Positions 18,604 through 27,729 of a DNA stretch of 64,000 nt are shown here, in pieces (the first letter of the stretch is position 1; each line of letters begins with the position of its first letter). Source of the DNA: Alphaproteobacteria bacterium (GTDB taxonomy: Bacteria; Pseudomonadota; Alphaproteobacteria; CACIAM-22H2); assembly GCA_017308135.1 (NCBI GenBank), contig JAFKFM010000010.1:450545-514544 (forward strand), in the 5' to 3' direction. Position numbers and translations under genes: made by a program. The notes under the pieces were generated by a model that saw only the letters and a list, made by a program, of their open reading frames with translations, had not been told where the DNA came from and searched no databases.

Positions 18604-18799
18604 AAAGCTCGTCCACATGGCCAATCAGATCGGCAAGTTCTTCGCCCATCAGGGCGAAAATGCGCCCGTCGAGATCGCGACGCATTTGAGGAAATTCTGG
18701 GCGCCCAGCATGCGGGCCGAGATCGTCGCGTATCTCGGCGCGGGCGGACAGGGACTCGATCCGCAAGTCCGCCAAGCGATCGAAGAACTGCGCAAGTAA
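18593..18799 (+). CDS. fdsD: Formate dehydrogenase delta subunit
   Basis: Small 68-residue subunit characteristic of fds operons, with the family hallmarks MANQIGKFF near the N-terminus, a HLRKFWAPSMRAEI core and a C-terminal VRQAIEEL helix. It stabilises the FDH complex. The ATG at 18593 lies 11 bases inside the end of fdhD, consistent with coupled translation; an earlier in-frame ATG at 18560 would add only basic residues encoded by fdhD. Last gene of the operon. Confidence 0.92.
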   Translation: MSHEKLVHMANQIGKFFAHQGENAPVEIATHLRKFWAPSMRAEIVAYLGAGGQGLDPQVRQAIEELRK

Positions 18800-18877
18800 G
18801 CGTTCCGCCGCACGAAAACTTGCCCCGTGCGCCCGACACCGGCAATAAGGGTTATCCGCTATCCGGGAGCCCCCTGA

Positions 18878-20047
18878 ATGACCATCCGTATCGTTGACGT
18901 CCGCGAAGTCACCAAGCCGATCGCGTCGCCCATCCGCAACGCCTATATCGACTTCTCGAAGATGACGTCGAGCTTGGTGGCGGTCGTCACCAACGTGGAG
19001 CGCAACGGCAAAACGGTCGTCGGCTATGGCTTCAATTCGAACGGGCGCTACGGCCAAGGCGGGTTGATCCGCGAACGTTTCGCCGACCGGCTGAAGGAAG
19101 CCGATCCCAAATCGCTGCTCGACGCGACGGGCGAAAATATCGACCCGGATAAGGCTTGGGCGGCGATGATGAAGAACGAGAAGCCGGGCGGGCACGGCGA
19201 GCGTTCGGTCGCGGTCGGCACGCTCGACATGGCGATTTGGGATGCGGTCGCCAAGATCGCCGGCAAGCCGCTGTTCCGTTTGCTCGCCGAGCGCCACGGC
19301 CGCACGGCGAACCCGCGCGTCTTCGTCTATGCCGCCGGCGGCTATTATTATCCCGGCAAGGACAATTCGGCGCTGCGCAAGGAAATGCGCGGCTATCTCG
19401 AGCGCGGCTACAACGTCGTGAAAATGAAAATCGGCGGGGCGTCGATCGCCGAAGATCGCGGCCGTATCGAAGCCGTGCTCGACGAAATCGGGCCCAAGAA
19501 CCAGCTCGCGGTCGATGCCAATGGGCGCTTCGACCTCGAAACCGCCATCGCCTACGCCAAGATGCTGCGCGACTATCCGCTGTTCTGGTACGAGGAAGCG
19601 GGCGATCCCTTGGACTACCACGTCCAAGCGTCGCTGGCCGAGTTCTATCCCGGCCCGATGGCGACGGGCGAAAACCTGTTCAGCCATCAGGACGCGCGCA
19701 ATCTGATCCGCTATGGCGGGATGCGCCCCGATCGCGATTGGCTGCAATTCGATTGCGCGCTGTCCTATGGGCTTTGCGAATACCAGCGCACGCTGGAAGT
19801 GCTCAAGACTTATGGCTGGTCGCCGAGCCGTTGCGTGCCGCATGGCGGACATCAAATGTCGCTCAACATCGCCGCCGGTCTCGGCCTCGGCGGGAATGAA
19901 AGCTATCCCGATCTGTTCCAGCCTTATGGCGGGTTCCCGGACGGCGTGAAGGTGATCGACGGGCACATCACGATGCCCGATCTGCCGGGCATTGGGTTCG
20001 AAGGCAAATCGGACCTCTATGCCGAGATGAAAGCGCTGGCGAGTTGA
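18878..20047 (+). CDS. tarD: D(-)-tartrate dehydratase TarD (enolase superfamily)
   Basis: 389 residues, the same length as Bradyrhizobium TarD, and collinear with it as I recall that sequence. Enolase-superfamily active-site residues fall at the TarD positions: Lys182 and Lys184 (VKMK), metal ligands Asp213, Glu239 and Glu265, and His322 (PHGGHQ). The enzyme dehydrates D-tartrate to oxaloacetate in the cytoplasm. The next gene follows after 3 bases. Assignment to tartrate rather than another acid sugar rests on full-length similarity and conserved catalytic positions, so it is strong but not biochemical proof. Confidence 0.9.
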   Translation: MTIRIVDVREVTKPIASPIRNAYIDFSKMTSSLVAVVTNVERNGKTVVGYGFNSNGRYGQGGLIRERFADRLKEADPKSLLDATGENIDPDKAWAAMMKNEKPGGHGERSVAVGTLDMAIWDAVAKIAGKPLFRLLAERHGRTANPRVFVYAAGGYYYPGKDNSALRKEMRGYLERGYNVVKMKIGGASIAEDRGRIEAVLDEIGPKNQLAVDANGRFDLETAIAYAKMLRDYPLFWYEEAGDPLDYHVQASLAEFYPGPMATGENLFSHQDARNLIRYGGMRPDRDWLQFDCALSYGLCEYQRTLEVLKTYGWSPSRCVPHGGHQMSLNIAAGLGLGGNESYPDLFQPYGGFPDGVKVIDGHITMPDLPGIGFEGKSDLYAEMKALAS

Positions 20048-20050
20048 TCC

Positions 20051-20548
20051 ATGTATGTCGATGCCTTCATGACCCGCGCGATCGAATTGTCGGCGCAAGC
20101 GCTGACGGAGAAGGGCTGCGAGCCCTTCGGCGCGGTGGTCGTGAAGGACGGCAAGATTGTGGGGGAGGGCTATAACCACGCCGTCCAGCGCCACGATCCG
20201 ACCTCGCATAGCGAAATCGAGGCGATCCGCGACGCGTGCCGCAATCTCGCGACGGTCGATTTGTCGCAAACCGAGATGTACACGTCGTGCGAGCCTTGCG
20301 CCTTGTGCGTCTCGGCGATGCTGATCGCGGGAGTGGAGCGCGTTTATTACGCCGTGACCCTCGAACAATCGGACGCGGCGTTGGCGCATCTCGGTCAAGA
20401 CAAGCGGCCTTACGAAATGGATGCAGCCGCGCTGCGCATTCAAGTCGGCTTGCCGATGGCAGCGCGCCGCATGGCGTCGGAATCCCGTCGCGCCGACGAC
20501 GCCAAAGCGATCATCGAAGCCTGGGCGCGGGCGCAAGAGTCGCGCTGA
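20051..20548 (+). CDS. Nucleoside/guanine deaminase-like zinc enzyme (CMP/dCMP deaminase fold)
   Basis: 165 residues with the cytidine-deaminase-fold zinc site: His and Glu in SHSEIEA (about residue 57) and the PCxxC part in SCEPCALC (about residues 78-85). The FGAVVV segment and length fit the guanine deaminase/TadA-like branch. It starts 3 bases after tarD, so both are probably one transcript. Members deaminate guanine, cytosine-type bases or tRNA adenosine; the lack of a tRNA-binding C-terminal motif and the context argue for a small-molecule substrate, but this is inference. Confidence 0.85.
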   Translation: MYVDAFMTRAIELSAQALTEKGCEPFGAVVVKDGKIVGEGYNHAVQRHDPTSHSEIEAIRDACRNLATVDLSQTEMYTSCEPCALCVSAMLIAGVERVYYAVTLEQSDAALAHLGQDKRPYEMDAAALRIQVGLPMAARRMASESRRADDAKAIIEAWARAQESR

Positions 20549-20723
20549 CGCCTTTTGCATTTCGCGAACGCAAATTTTACGGAGAAGCGGCAATACGCGG
20601 TCACGGCCGGAAATTTTCGACCATAATTTGACAATGGACATATTCATCGACCATATTGGTCCTTGGCGCTACGCGCGTAATTCCTTCCTCGATCCTGACG
20701 GCGTTCAAATCCGCCCCGGCACG

Positions 20724-21746
20724 ATGCGCATTCTCGACGATTACCGCGCCCTGTCGGGGCAGGAGAAAGCAGCGATCCTCCTGCTGTCGCTGGGCGAGGA
20801 AGTCGCGAGCAAGCTCTTCGCGCTGATGTCGGACGACGAGATCAAGGAATTGTCCCAGACCATGGCCGGGCTGGGCAATGTCAACGCGTCGATCATCGAA
20901 CGTCTGGTCATCGAGTTCGCGGATCAGATTTCGGCGACGGGCTCGCTCGCCGGCACGTTCGATTCGGCCGAGCGCTTCCTCGGCAAGGTCCTCGACAAGA
21001 AGCGCGCATCGGACATTCTCGACGAGATCCGCGGTCCGATGGGCCGCACGATGTGGGACAAGCTCGCCAACGTCAACGAGTCGATCCTCTCCAACTATCT
21101 CAAGAACGAATATCCGCAGACCGTCGCGGTCGTGCTGTCGAAGATCAAAGCCGACCATGCGGCGCGCGTGCTGGCGACGATGCCCGACGCTTTCGCGATG
21201 GAAGTCGTCATGCGCATGCTGCGCATGGAAAGCGTGGGAAAAGAGGTTTTGGAGGACGTCGAGCGCGTTCTGCGCACCGAATTCATGGCGAATATCGCCA
21301 AGCAGAACCGTCGCGACACGCACGAAATGATGGCCGAAATCTTCAACGCCCTCGATCGGACGACCGAGGCGCGTTTCACCACGGCGCTGGAGGAACGCAA
21401 TCGGGATTCCGCCGAGCGGATTCGCGCGCTGATGTTCAAATTCGAGGATCTCTCGCGCCTCGATCCCGGCGGGGTGCAAACATTGCTGCGCGCCGTCGAT
21501 AAGTCGAAACTCGCCCTCGCTTTGAAAGGGGCGAACGAGGGGCTACGCGACCTGTTCTTTTCCAACATGTCCGAGCGCGCGGGCAAGCTTTTGAAAGAGG
21601 AGATCGAGGCGTTGGGACCGGTCCGCGCACGCGACGTGATCGAAGCGCAGGGCGCCATGATCAACACGGCGAAGGATCTCGCGGCACGGAACGAGATTGT
21701 GTTGTCAAAAGGTGGAAAAGGCGGCGATGACGATCTCATCTATTGA
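20724..21746 (+). CDS. fliG: Flagellar motor switch protein FliG
   Basis: 340 residues. The N-terminal [20 protein letters not shown], the middle-domain EHPQ motif present as EYPQ ([14 protein letters not shown]), and the C-terminal charged torque helix region ([16 protein letters not shown], then KLALALKGA) are all recognisable. FliG sits at the cytoplasmic face of the MS ring and transmits torque from the stator. I prefer the ATG at 20724; an in-frame ATG at 20634 adds 30 residues not typical of FliG, and neither has a strong ribosome site. No other flagellar gene lies in the window, which is unusual because fliG is normally within a fli cluster. Confidence 0.9.
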   Translation: MRILDDYRALSGQEKAAILLLSLGEEVASKLFALMSDDEIKELSQTMAGLGNVNASIIERLVIEFADQISATGSLAGTFDSAERFLGKVLDKKRASDILDEIRGPMGRTMWDKLANVNESILSNYLKNEYPQTVAVVLSKIKADHAARVLATMPDAFAMEVVMRMLRMESVGKEVLEDVERVLRTEFMANIAKQNRRDTHEMMAEIFNALDRTTEARFTTALEERNRDSAERIRALMFKFEDLSRLDPGGVQTLLRAVDKSKLALALKGANEGLRDLFFSNMSERAGKLLKEEIEALGPVRARDVIEAQGAMINTAKDLAARNEIVLSKGGKGGDDDLIY

Positions 21747-21928
21747 ACCGGGCGCGGCGCCGCGGCCGCTCCGTCATCCGATCCGACCGATCGCGCGTAT
21801 GAGTGCGTCGTGCTTCGCATTTCGCAAAATTGACGGCGAAAAGATTCCTTGTCGCGTTGCGGCAAATCAACTAGACAAGCCCCTGAATCTATTGGAATAC
21901 GGGCGGCGCCCTTCCGGGAATACGGTCG

Positions 21929-23014
21929 ATGACCAGTGAGAGGCTGATGCACCAGCTGCGGGAGATCCTATCGTCGATCTCCAACGACCGCAGCCAATCG
22001 AATGTTGGTGTCGCCGCCGCCCTCGCCAAGCTGATTTTGGAACTGGGCGTCTCCGACAAGGTCTCGCGTTTCAGCATTCTGTTGATCGAGCTGGTCAAGG
22101 CGATCATCCGCGAAGTCGAAAAGCCGGTGCGCAAGATGCTGGCCGACGAACTCGCGTCGGACTCGCGCGCGTCGCGCGGCATCGTGCGCGCCTTGGCCGA
22201 GGACGATATCGACGTCGCTTGGCCGATCCTGCTGCGCAGCAAGTCGCTCGAGGATACCGACTTGATCGAGATCGCGATCAAGGGATCGATTCGCCATCGT
22301 TTGGCGATCGCGCAGCGCGAATTGGTCGAGGAAGTGGTCAGCGCCGCGGTGATGGCCTTCGGCGAACCGGAAGTCGCCAAGTCGCTTCTCGCCAATTCCG
22401 GCGCGCGCATTTCCGAACGCACTTTCGTGCGCATCGCCGAACTCGCCAAGGAGTGGGGCGACATGCAGCCGCCGCTGTCGGCGCGTCCCGACCTGCCCGC
22501 CGTGATTGCGCTCGAAATGCTTGAATGGGCGATCGACGGGGTGCACGAGAAACTCTATGCCGCGATCGGCGGCGACAAGGCCAAACTGCGGCGTATCGTG
22601 CTATCGGCCCTGGACGGCGAGAAGATCGCCGGCGACCTGGCCGAAGCGTTGCGCGAGCGGCTCGACGCGTCCGCCGCGGGCGGCGTGCGGGTCGGCGAAG
22701 AGGATCTGGCTTTGATCCTGAACACGCTGCCCGACGATCGGCGCGATTTGAAGGAACTCGCGGTCAGCGAATTCCTGTCGGAACCGTTGAAGATCGTGCG
22801 CGGCACGGTGCGCAGCGGTTCGCCCGAACAATTCGCCGTGCTGTGCCGTGCGGCCGATATCTCTAAACGCATGTTCGAAAGCATTTGCGATCAGCTCGGG
22901 CCCGCGAGCCTGTTCGAGCGTTCGGGCTGGCTGCTGCAAGCGACGAAGGCGTTCCAGTCGATGAGCGTGTCTCAGGCGCAGATGGCCGCTTCGTCGGTCG
23001 CCCGCAAATTGTGA
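21929..23014 (+). CDS. DUF2336 domain-containing protein
   Basis: 361-residue, predominantly helical, Leu/Ala/Glu-rich soluble protein with HEAT-like repeats, matching the alphaproteobacterial DUF2336 family; the segment WPILLRSKSLEDTDLIEI around residue 95 is characteristic. No catalytic motif or membrane segment. Function of the family is not firmly established. It follows fliG on the same strand after 182 bases. ATG at 21947 is an alternative start. Confidence 0.82.
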   Translation: MTSERLMHQLREILSSISNDRSQSNVGVAAALAKLILELGVSDKVSRFSILLIELVKAIIREVEKPVRKMLADELASDSRASRGIVRALAEDDIDVAWPILLRSKSLEDTDLIEIAIKGSIRHRLAIAQRELVEEVVSAAVMAFGEPEVAKSLLANSGARISERTFVRIAELAKEWGDMQPPLSARPDLPAVIALEMLEWAIDGVHEKLYAAIGGDKAKLRRIVLSALDGEKIAGDLAEALRERLDASAAGGVRVGEEDLALILNTLPDDRRDLKELAVSEFLSEPLKIVRGTVRSGSPEQFAVLCRAADISKRMFESICDQLGPASLFERSGWLLQATKAFQSMSVSQAQMAASSVARKL

Positions 23015-23143
23015 GCCGAATCGGGCGCGCTTTTTCCACGCGATGCAACCGAATCACTAATTCGCAAAATGCTAAAGGAATTCTGGACGTGACCACGCGT
23101 TGGGCATAAATTCTGTGGCCAAGTGGTGTCTCGAGAGGAAAAA

Positions 23144-23821
23144 GTGTCTGCGGAAGTGAGAGCGCTGAAGCAACCGCGCCCGGTCGGACGCCCCAGTCTT
23201 GCAGAGGCTGAAGATGTGCGCCGACTCCTGCTCGATGCGGCGCTGGCGCTGATCGAGGTCGAGGGTGTGGAAGGCTTCTCGCTGCGCGAATGCGCGCGCC
23301 GCGCCGGCGTTTCCCACGCCGCACCGGCCCATCATTTCGTCGATAAAGCGGGTTTGTTGACCGAATTCGCCGCCGAGGCGTTCGACGAGCTCGGCCGCAC
23401 GATCGAGCGGCGCACGCTGCGCACGGCGGGGGCGCCCGCCAAACGCTTCCGCGAGACGGCGTTGGGCTATATCGAATTCGCGATCGCCAATCGCTCGCGC
23501 TTCCAGCTGATGTTCCGATCCGATGTCGTGGACGTCACGTCGATTCGCCTGCGCTCGGCGTTCGATGCGTGCCATCAGCGCATCTACGGCGCGATGGCCG
23601 AATTGCTCGTCGGCGCCAACGGACCCAACGAGCGCTCGGTCGCCAAGATGACCATGGCATGGGCGGCGATCCATGGTTTCGCCGTGCTCGCCCTCGACGG
23701 CGGCTTCGGCGCGGTGTTCCCGGGCAAGGGGACCGATCATGCGCGCGGCGGCACGCGCGCGATCATGGATCTCGCCGCCGGCACGGTCCGCGAAGTCGAG
23801 AAAGCCCTGAAATCGGCCTAG
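23144..23821 (+). CDS. TetR-family transcriptional regulator
   Basis: 225 residues: N-terminal helix-turn-helix of TetR type (SLRECARRAGVSHAAPAHHF, residues ~46-65) preceded by a basic Arg/Pro extension VGRPS, and a C-terminal helical ligand domain of the WHG type (MAWAAIHGFAVLAL). I start at the GTG at 23144 because AGAGG lies five bases upstream; GTG codons at 23123/23126 are alternatives. Its stop overlaps the stop of the convergent reductase gene by 4 bases. Target genes unknown. Confidence 0.85.
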   Translation: MSAEVRALKQPRPVGRPSLAEAEDVRRLLLDAALALIEVEGVEGFSLRECARRAGVSHAAPAHHFVDKAGLLTEFAAEAFDELGRTIERRTLRTAGAPAKRFRETALGYIEFAIANRSRFQLMFRSDVVDVTSIRLRSAFDACHQRIYGAMAELLVGANGPNERSVAKMTMAWAAIHGFAVLALDGGFGAVFPGKGTDHARGGTRAIMDLAAGTVREVEKALKSA

Positions 23822-24771
23822 GCGTAAGCCTTCATCCGCGCCGAGAGTTCGTCGAGCACGGGCGTGGCGACGCCGGTCAGTCGGCCGAATTCGCGCGGCG
23901 CTTCGACCAGCGGACCGATTTCCAATTTCCGGCCCGCTTCGAAATCCTGCAGCATCGAGGATTTGAAATCACCCAAACGGCGCATGGCTTCCAGCCGCGC
24001 CTCGACGTCGATATCGACCGCGCAGCCGGCGGCGGTGGATAGCGCCATGATCTCGCGCATCACGGCCGCGCCCATCGCGCGCCAATGCGGATCGTCGAGA
24101 ATGGCCGTCACGCCCGCGCGCACCAATACCGAAATCGGGTTGAAGCTGGCATTGCCCAGCAGCTTCGTCCACATCGCGTGACGACTGTCGGACGCGATCT
24201 CGACATTGAGGCCGGCGGCGCGCAGCGGGATCGCCGCGCGTTCCGCGTTGCCCGCACCGGCGGCGACATCGCCGATCACCAGCCTTTCGCCGGTCGGCCA
24301 GGCGAGATGGCCGGGGGCGGGGCGCGACACGGCCATGTAGACGACCGTGCCGACGATGCGCGCCGGATCGAAGCGCTTCGACAACATGCCGCCCGGATCG
24401 ACGGTTTCCAGAATCGCGCCGTCGCGTGCGCCGCCCTGGCGCTGGAAATACCACCATGGCAGCCCGTTGATCGCGGGCAGCAACAGCGTGTCCGGCCCCA
24501 TCAATGGCATGAACAGATCGACGGCTCCCGGCCAATCATGGGCTTTCAGCGCGCCGATCACCATGTCTTGAATGCCCGCCGCGGCGGGATCGGCGACGAC
24601 GCGCGGGGCGGATTTCTCGATCCTTCCCGCGCGCGTCACCGTGAAACCGTCGCGCGCCAACGCGGCCTTGGTGGCGCCGCGCGCGACGACGACGGGGTCG
24701 TGCCCCGTCAGCGCCAGCGCATGCGCGATCGCGCCGCCGATCGAACCGGCCCCGACGATCGCGATGCGCAT
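23818..24771 (-). CDS. Ketopantoate reductase family protein (PanE/ApbA-like)
   Basis: 317 residues: N-terminal NAD(P) fold with GAGSIGGAIA at residues 7-16, the GALKAHDW segment near 73, and the helical C-terminal domain with WTKLLGNASFNPISVL carrying the conserved Lys and Asn. Biosynthetic PanE makes pantoate, but many paralogues reduce other 2-keto acids. Its position as the last gene of a polyamine/organic-cation type ABC operon, 13 bases after the binding-protein gene, suggests a catabolic role on the imported compound. The TG/DxD details cannot settle the substrate. Confidence 0.85.
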   Translation of the reverse strand: MRIAIVGAGSIGGAIAHALALTGHDPVVVARGATKAALARDGFTVTRAGRIEKSAPRVVADPAAAGIQDMVIGALKAHDWPGAVDLFMPLMGPDTLLLPAINGLPWWYFQRQGGARDGAILETVDPGGMLSKRFDPARIVGTVVYMAVSRPAPGHLAWPTGERLVIGDVAAGAGNAERAAIPLRAAGLNVEIASDSRHAMWTKLLGNASFNPISVLVRAGVTAILDDPHWRAMGAAVMREIMALSTAAGCAVDIDVEARLEAMRRLGDFKSSMLQDFEAGRKLEIGPLVEAPREFGRLTGVATPVLDELSARMKAYA

Positions 24772-24784
24772 GCTTACTCCGCGG

Positions 24785-25867
24785 TTACTTCGCGCTGGTG
24801 ATCATCCGCGACCAGCGCTGCGTCGCGTCGTCGAGATTGAACTTGGTGAAATCGACGGACACCATGTTGGCGACGTCGGCCTCGGAGAGCAAGAACATCT
24901 CCTTCAGCAGCGGATCGTTGACCAGCGCGTCGCGCGCGCGGTTGTTGATCGGCACCACGCCGCGTTCGGTCGCCAGACCGAATTGCGTGTCGTAGGAAAT
25001 GTACTCGTTGATGAAGAATTCGGCCGCACGCGCGACCGGCGTGCCCTTGACGACGCCGAGCCAGCCTTCCTTCGACAGGCCGCGCTTTGTCGGCCCGACT
25101 TTCGGATGGGTGAACTTGACCGGCAAACCGGCGCGGCGCATCTGCACGGCGAAGCCAGCGTGCATCGTCGACGCCATGATATCGCCCGAGTTCATCAGCG
25201 TGACCGCTTGCGCGCCCACGCGCCAGAACTGGAACGGGTTTGCCTTGCGCACGAATTCGAGACCGGCGGTGATGTTCTCCTGCGAGCCGCCTTCGTCGAT
25301 CGACGCGCCGACCAGCAATTGCGAGATGCCGGCCTGCGAGATGTCGATGATCGCGATCTTGCGCTGGAGGGCGGGATGCAGCAGGTCGCGATAACGTTCG
25401 GGCCCCGGCACGCCGGCGGCGGCGAAACGCTCCGGATGCCAGACGATGCCTTCCTGCGTGGCCCAGCTTGCGACCTTCCATTCGTCGGCGAGGGTGGGCA
25501 GCAATTCCTTGCGGTTCGGGATGTTGTCGAGATTGATCTTCTGGATGAAGCCCGCCTCGTACGTGTCGACCCAGGTGAGGTCGGCCATCTCGACCACGTC
25601 GAACGGGGCGGCTTGGCCGCGCGCGGCGATCAGCTTGGCGAGATTGTCGCGCGGCGGGGCGGTCACGTATTCGACCTTGGCGCCGAGCGCTTCGAGCTTC
25701 ACGCCCGCGTATTTGTGCACGGCGCGATCCCAGCCGCCGCCGAACGTGGCGACGCGCAACGTCTGGCCCGCGAAATTCGGGGTTTGCGCGCGGATCGCCG
25801 GGGCGGCCAGAAGGGCCGAAGCGGCGGTTGCACCAGCAAGGAACGAACGTCTGCCGAGTTTGCGCAT
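24785..25867 (-). CDS. ABC transporter substrate-binding protein, PotD/iron-type
   Basis: 360 residues with a twin-arginine-like signal MRKLGRRSFLAGATAASALLAAPAIRA, then a PotD/AfuA-class binding-protein fold (ADLTWVDTYEAGFI, NNRARDALVNDPLLKEM). A strong AGGAGG lies just upstream of the ATG, consistent with high expression of the binding protein. The order permease-permease-binding protein on the minus strand gives a full import channel lacking only the ATPase; the nearest same-class ATPase is at 37082-38146. Confidence 0.92.
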   Translation of the reverse strand: MRKLGRRSFLAGATAASALLAAPAIRAQTPNFAGQTLRVATFGGGWDRAVHKYAGVKLEALGAKVEYVTAPPRDNLAKLIAARGQAAPFDVVEMADLTWVDTYEAGFIQKINLDNIPNRKELLPTLADEWKVASWATQEGIVWHPERFAAAGVPGPERYRDLLHPALQRKIAIIDISQAGISQLLVGASIDEGGSQENITAGLEFVRKANPFQFWRVGAQAVTLMNSGDIMASTMHAGFAVQMRRAGLPVKFTHPKVGPTKRGLSKEGWLGVVKGTPVARAAEFFINEYISYDTQFGLATERGVVPINNRARDALVNDPLLKEMFLLSEADVANMVSVDFTKFNLDDATQRWSRMITSAK

Positions 25868-25901
25868 GGAAACCTCCTGGAGGGGAAAAGGGGGATGAGG
25901 G

Positions 25902-26741
25902 TCAGCCGCCGCCCGAGCGCGTGAGCTGGTCGAGACCGATGGCGCGTTGCAGGAAATAGATCGCGGCGAACGAGCCGACGATGATGTAGGTCGAGATCGC
26001 GAGCAGCGACGGATCGAAGTCGTATTCCATCAGATTGAAGATCTTCGCCGCGAAAGGCTGCATGCCCGGCCCGCCGAGGAACAGCGAGACCGGCACGTCG
26101 CCGAACGAGACGAGGAACGCGTACATGGCGCCCGCGTAAACGCCGGGCATGATCAGCGGCAGCGTCACGCGCCGGAAGGTGCGCATACGCGAAGCACCCA
26201 AACTCAACGCCGCTTCTTCCAGGCGCAGATTGAAACGCTGCAACACCGCGACGACCGAGCCGATCACATAGGGCGTCGCCAAGAACAGATGCGCGATCAG
26301 CAGGCCCGGCAGCGTGCCGACCAAGCGCAGGCCGAACACGTCGCCGATGAGATAATAGAGTTTCAGGAACGAAACCCCGATCACCACGGCGGGAATTTGC
26401 AAGGGCGCCCGGAACAGCGCGGCGACGATCGCCTTGCCGCGGAACTCCGCGCGCACGAGCCCCAGCGCCGCCGGCACGCCGAGAATACAGGCGAGGAACG
26501 CGGTCGTCAGGCCAAGGCCGATGGCGAGTGCCAGCGACTGGAACAGGTCGGGCGCGATCTGGAAATACCAGCGCGTCGAGAACTCCTGCGGCGGGAAATT
26601 GAGGAAGGTGCGATTGCCGCCGTCGAACGATGCGCCGACGACGACGACCAAGGGTGCGAACAAAAACACGAAGGCGGCGGCGATCCAAGTGACGGAGGCA
26701 ACACCGCGCGCGCGGGCGAGGGCGCGATAACGGTTCATCAT
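25902..26741 (-). CDS. ABC transporter permease, PotC-like
   Basis: 279-residue permease with an N-terminal transmembrane helix (VTWIAAAFVFLFAPLVVV), further helices, and an EAA loop LEEAALSLGASRMRTFRRV near residue 178. Belongs to the spermidine/putrescine/iron-type permease class. The ATG overlaps the stop of the upstream permease (ATGA at 26738-26741). It is followed by the binding-protein gene after 34 bases. Confidence 0.92.
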   Translation of the reverse strand: MMNRYRALARARGVASVTWIAAAFVFLFAPLVVVVGASFDGGNRTFLNFPPQEFSTRWYFQIAPDLFQSLALAIGLGLTTAFLACILGVPAALGLVRAEFRGKAIVAALFRAPLQIPAVVIGVSFLKLYYLIGDVFGLRLVGTLPGLLIAHLFLATPYVIGSVVAVLQRFNLRLEEAALSLGASRMRTFRRVTLPLIMPGVYAGAMYAFLVSFGDVPVSLFLGGPGMQPFAAKIFNLMEYDFDPSLLAISTYIIVGSFAAIYFLQRAIGLDQLTRSGGG

Positions 26742-27592
26742 GCCACCGCACTCCGGCGCTTATCGAGCTTGCTCATCGCCAGCACCGACAATCCGTTGAT
26801 GGCCAGCGTCACGAGCATGAGAACCGCGGAGATCGTGGCGCCCATGCCGTAGCGCGTTTGGTTGATGACCGTCTGCTGGATCAGCACGGGCAGGGTGTAG
26901 ACTTTGCCGCCGCCGATCAGCGCCGCCGAGGTGAAGGCGCCCATGCACAGATTGAAAACGATCAAGCCGGTGACGACGAGGCCGGGCAGGCTCAGCGGCA
27001 GGATCACGCGCGCGAAGACGCGCCAGCGCGGCGCACCGTGGATCTCGGCCGCTTCCTCCAGCGAGCGCGGGATCGTTTGCACCACGCTGTAGAGCAGCAG
27101 GATCGAGAACCCCATCGTGAAATGCATCAGCCCGATGACCACGCCGCCGGGATTGCCGACGATGGCGATGGGCGAGGACACGATGCCGGTCCACATCAGG
27201 AAGCGATTGAGGAATCCGCCGCTGGAAAAGATGATGATAAGGCCGAGCACCTTGATCACGATGGTGATGAAGGACGCGGCGATGATCCCGGCGAGCAGTA
27301 CTAGCGTCCAGCGCGACTTAAGCCGCGCGAGGACATAGGCGATCGGAAAGCCGACCAGCAGCGTGAGCAACGCGACCGTCAGCGACAGGCGCACCGTCAG
27401 CAGCAGAGAGTCGAGATAAAGCGGATCGGTGAAAAAGCGCTCGTAATTCGCCAGCGTGAAGTCGGTGCCCATCCGGCCCAAGCGCAAATCGCGGAAGAAA
27501 CCGCCGCGCAAGAACGCGATTTGCGACGCGAGCAGCAAGCCCAGCGACAGCAGCAGCGACGGCAGCAGGATCCAGTGCCAGCGCGCCTTCAT
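26738..27592 (-). CDS. ABC transporter permease, PotB-like
   Basis: 284-residue permease: signal-anchor helix at the N-terminus (WILLPSLLLSLGLLLASQ), about six hydrophobic segments, and the EAA loop SLEEAAEIHGAPRWRVFARV around residue 185. First gene of a minus-strand importer operon. The 125-base spacer to the divergent Rieske oxygenase gene at 27730 likely holds promoters for both. Confidence 0.92.
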   Translation of the reverse strand: MKARWHWILLPSLLLSLGLLLASQIAFLRGGFFRDLRLGRMGTDFTLANYERFFTDPLYLDSLLLTVRLSLTVALLTLLVGFPIAYVLARLKSRWTLVLLAGIIAASFITIVIKVLGLIIIFSSGGFLNRFLMWTGIVSSPIAIVGNPGGVVIGLMHFTMGFSILLLYSVVQTIPRSLEEAAEIHGAPRWRVFARVILPLSLPGLVVTGLIVFNLCMGAFTSAALIGGGKVYTLPVLIQQTVINQTRYGMGATISAVLMLVTLAINGLSVLAMSKLDKRRSAVA

Positions 27593-27618
27593 GTCAAACG
27601 CGCTTTCATGCGAGATTT

Positions 27619-27644
27619 CCGTTCATGCCCGAGCCCCGTTCATG
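27619..27644. repeat. Two direct copies of CCGTTCATG in a divergent promoter region
   Basis: CCGTTCATG occurs at 27619-27627 and 27636-27644 with start-to-start distance of 17 bases, in the spacer between the PotB-like permease (minus) and the Rieske oxygenase (plus). It may be a tandem regulator site; chance occurrence cannot be excluded. Confidence 0.35.
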
Positions 27645-27729
27645 AAGCTTTCCCAGCAAAACGCGGACCAAATCTAACTGGCCTTGGTCCGGAATTGGCA
27701 TACATTTCCGGGGGAAGATGGAGGGGGCG

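Noticed and set aside
18809..18831. Weak inverted repeat CGCACG...CGTGCG downstream of fdsD
   Set aside because: Six-base arms with an 11-base loop and no T-run; too weak to call a terminator.
18554..20647. Long minus-strand open frame (about 697 codons) opposite fdsD, tarD and the deaminase gene
   Set aside because: It is antisense to well-supported genes with conserved motifs; high GC content leaves few stop codons, and the translation has no recognisable domain and is rich in Arg/His/Ala.
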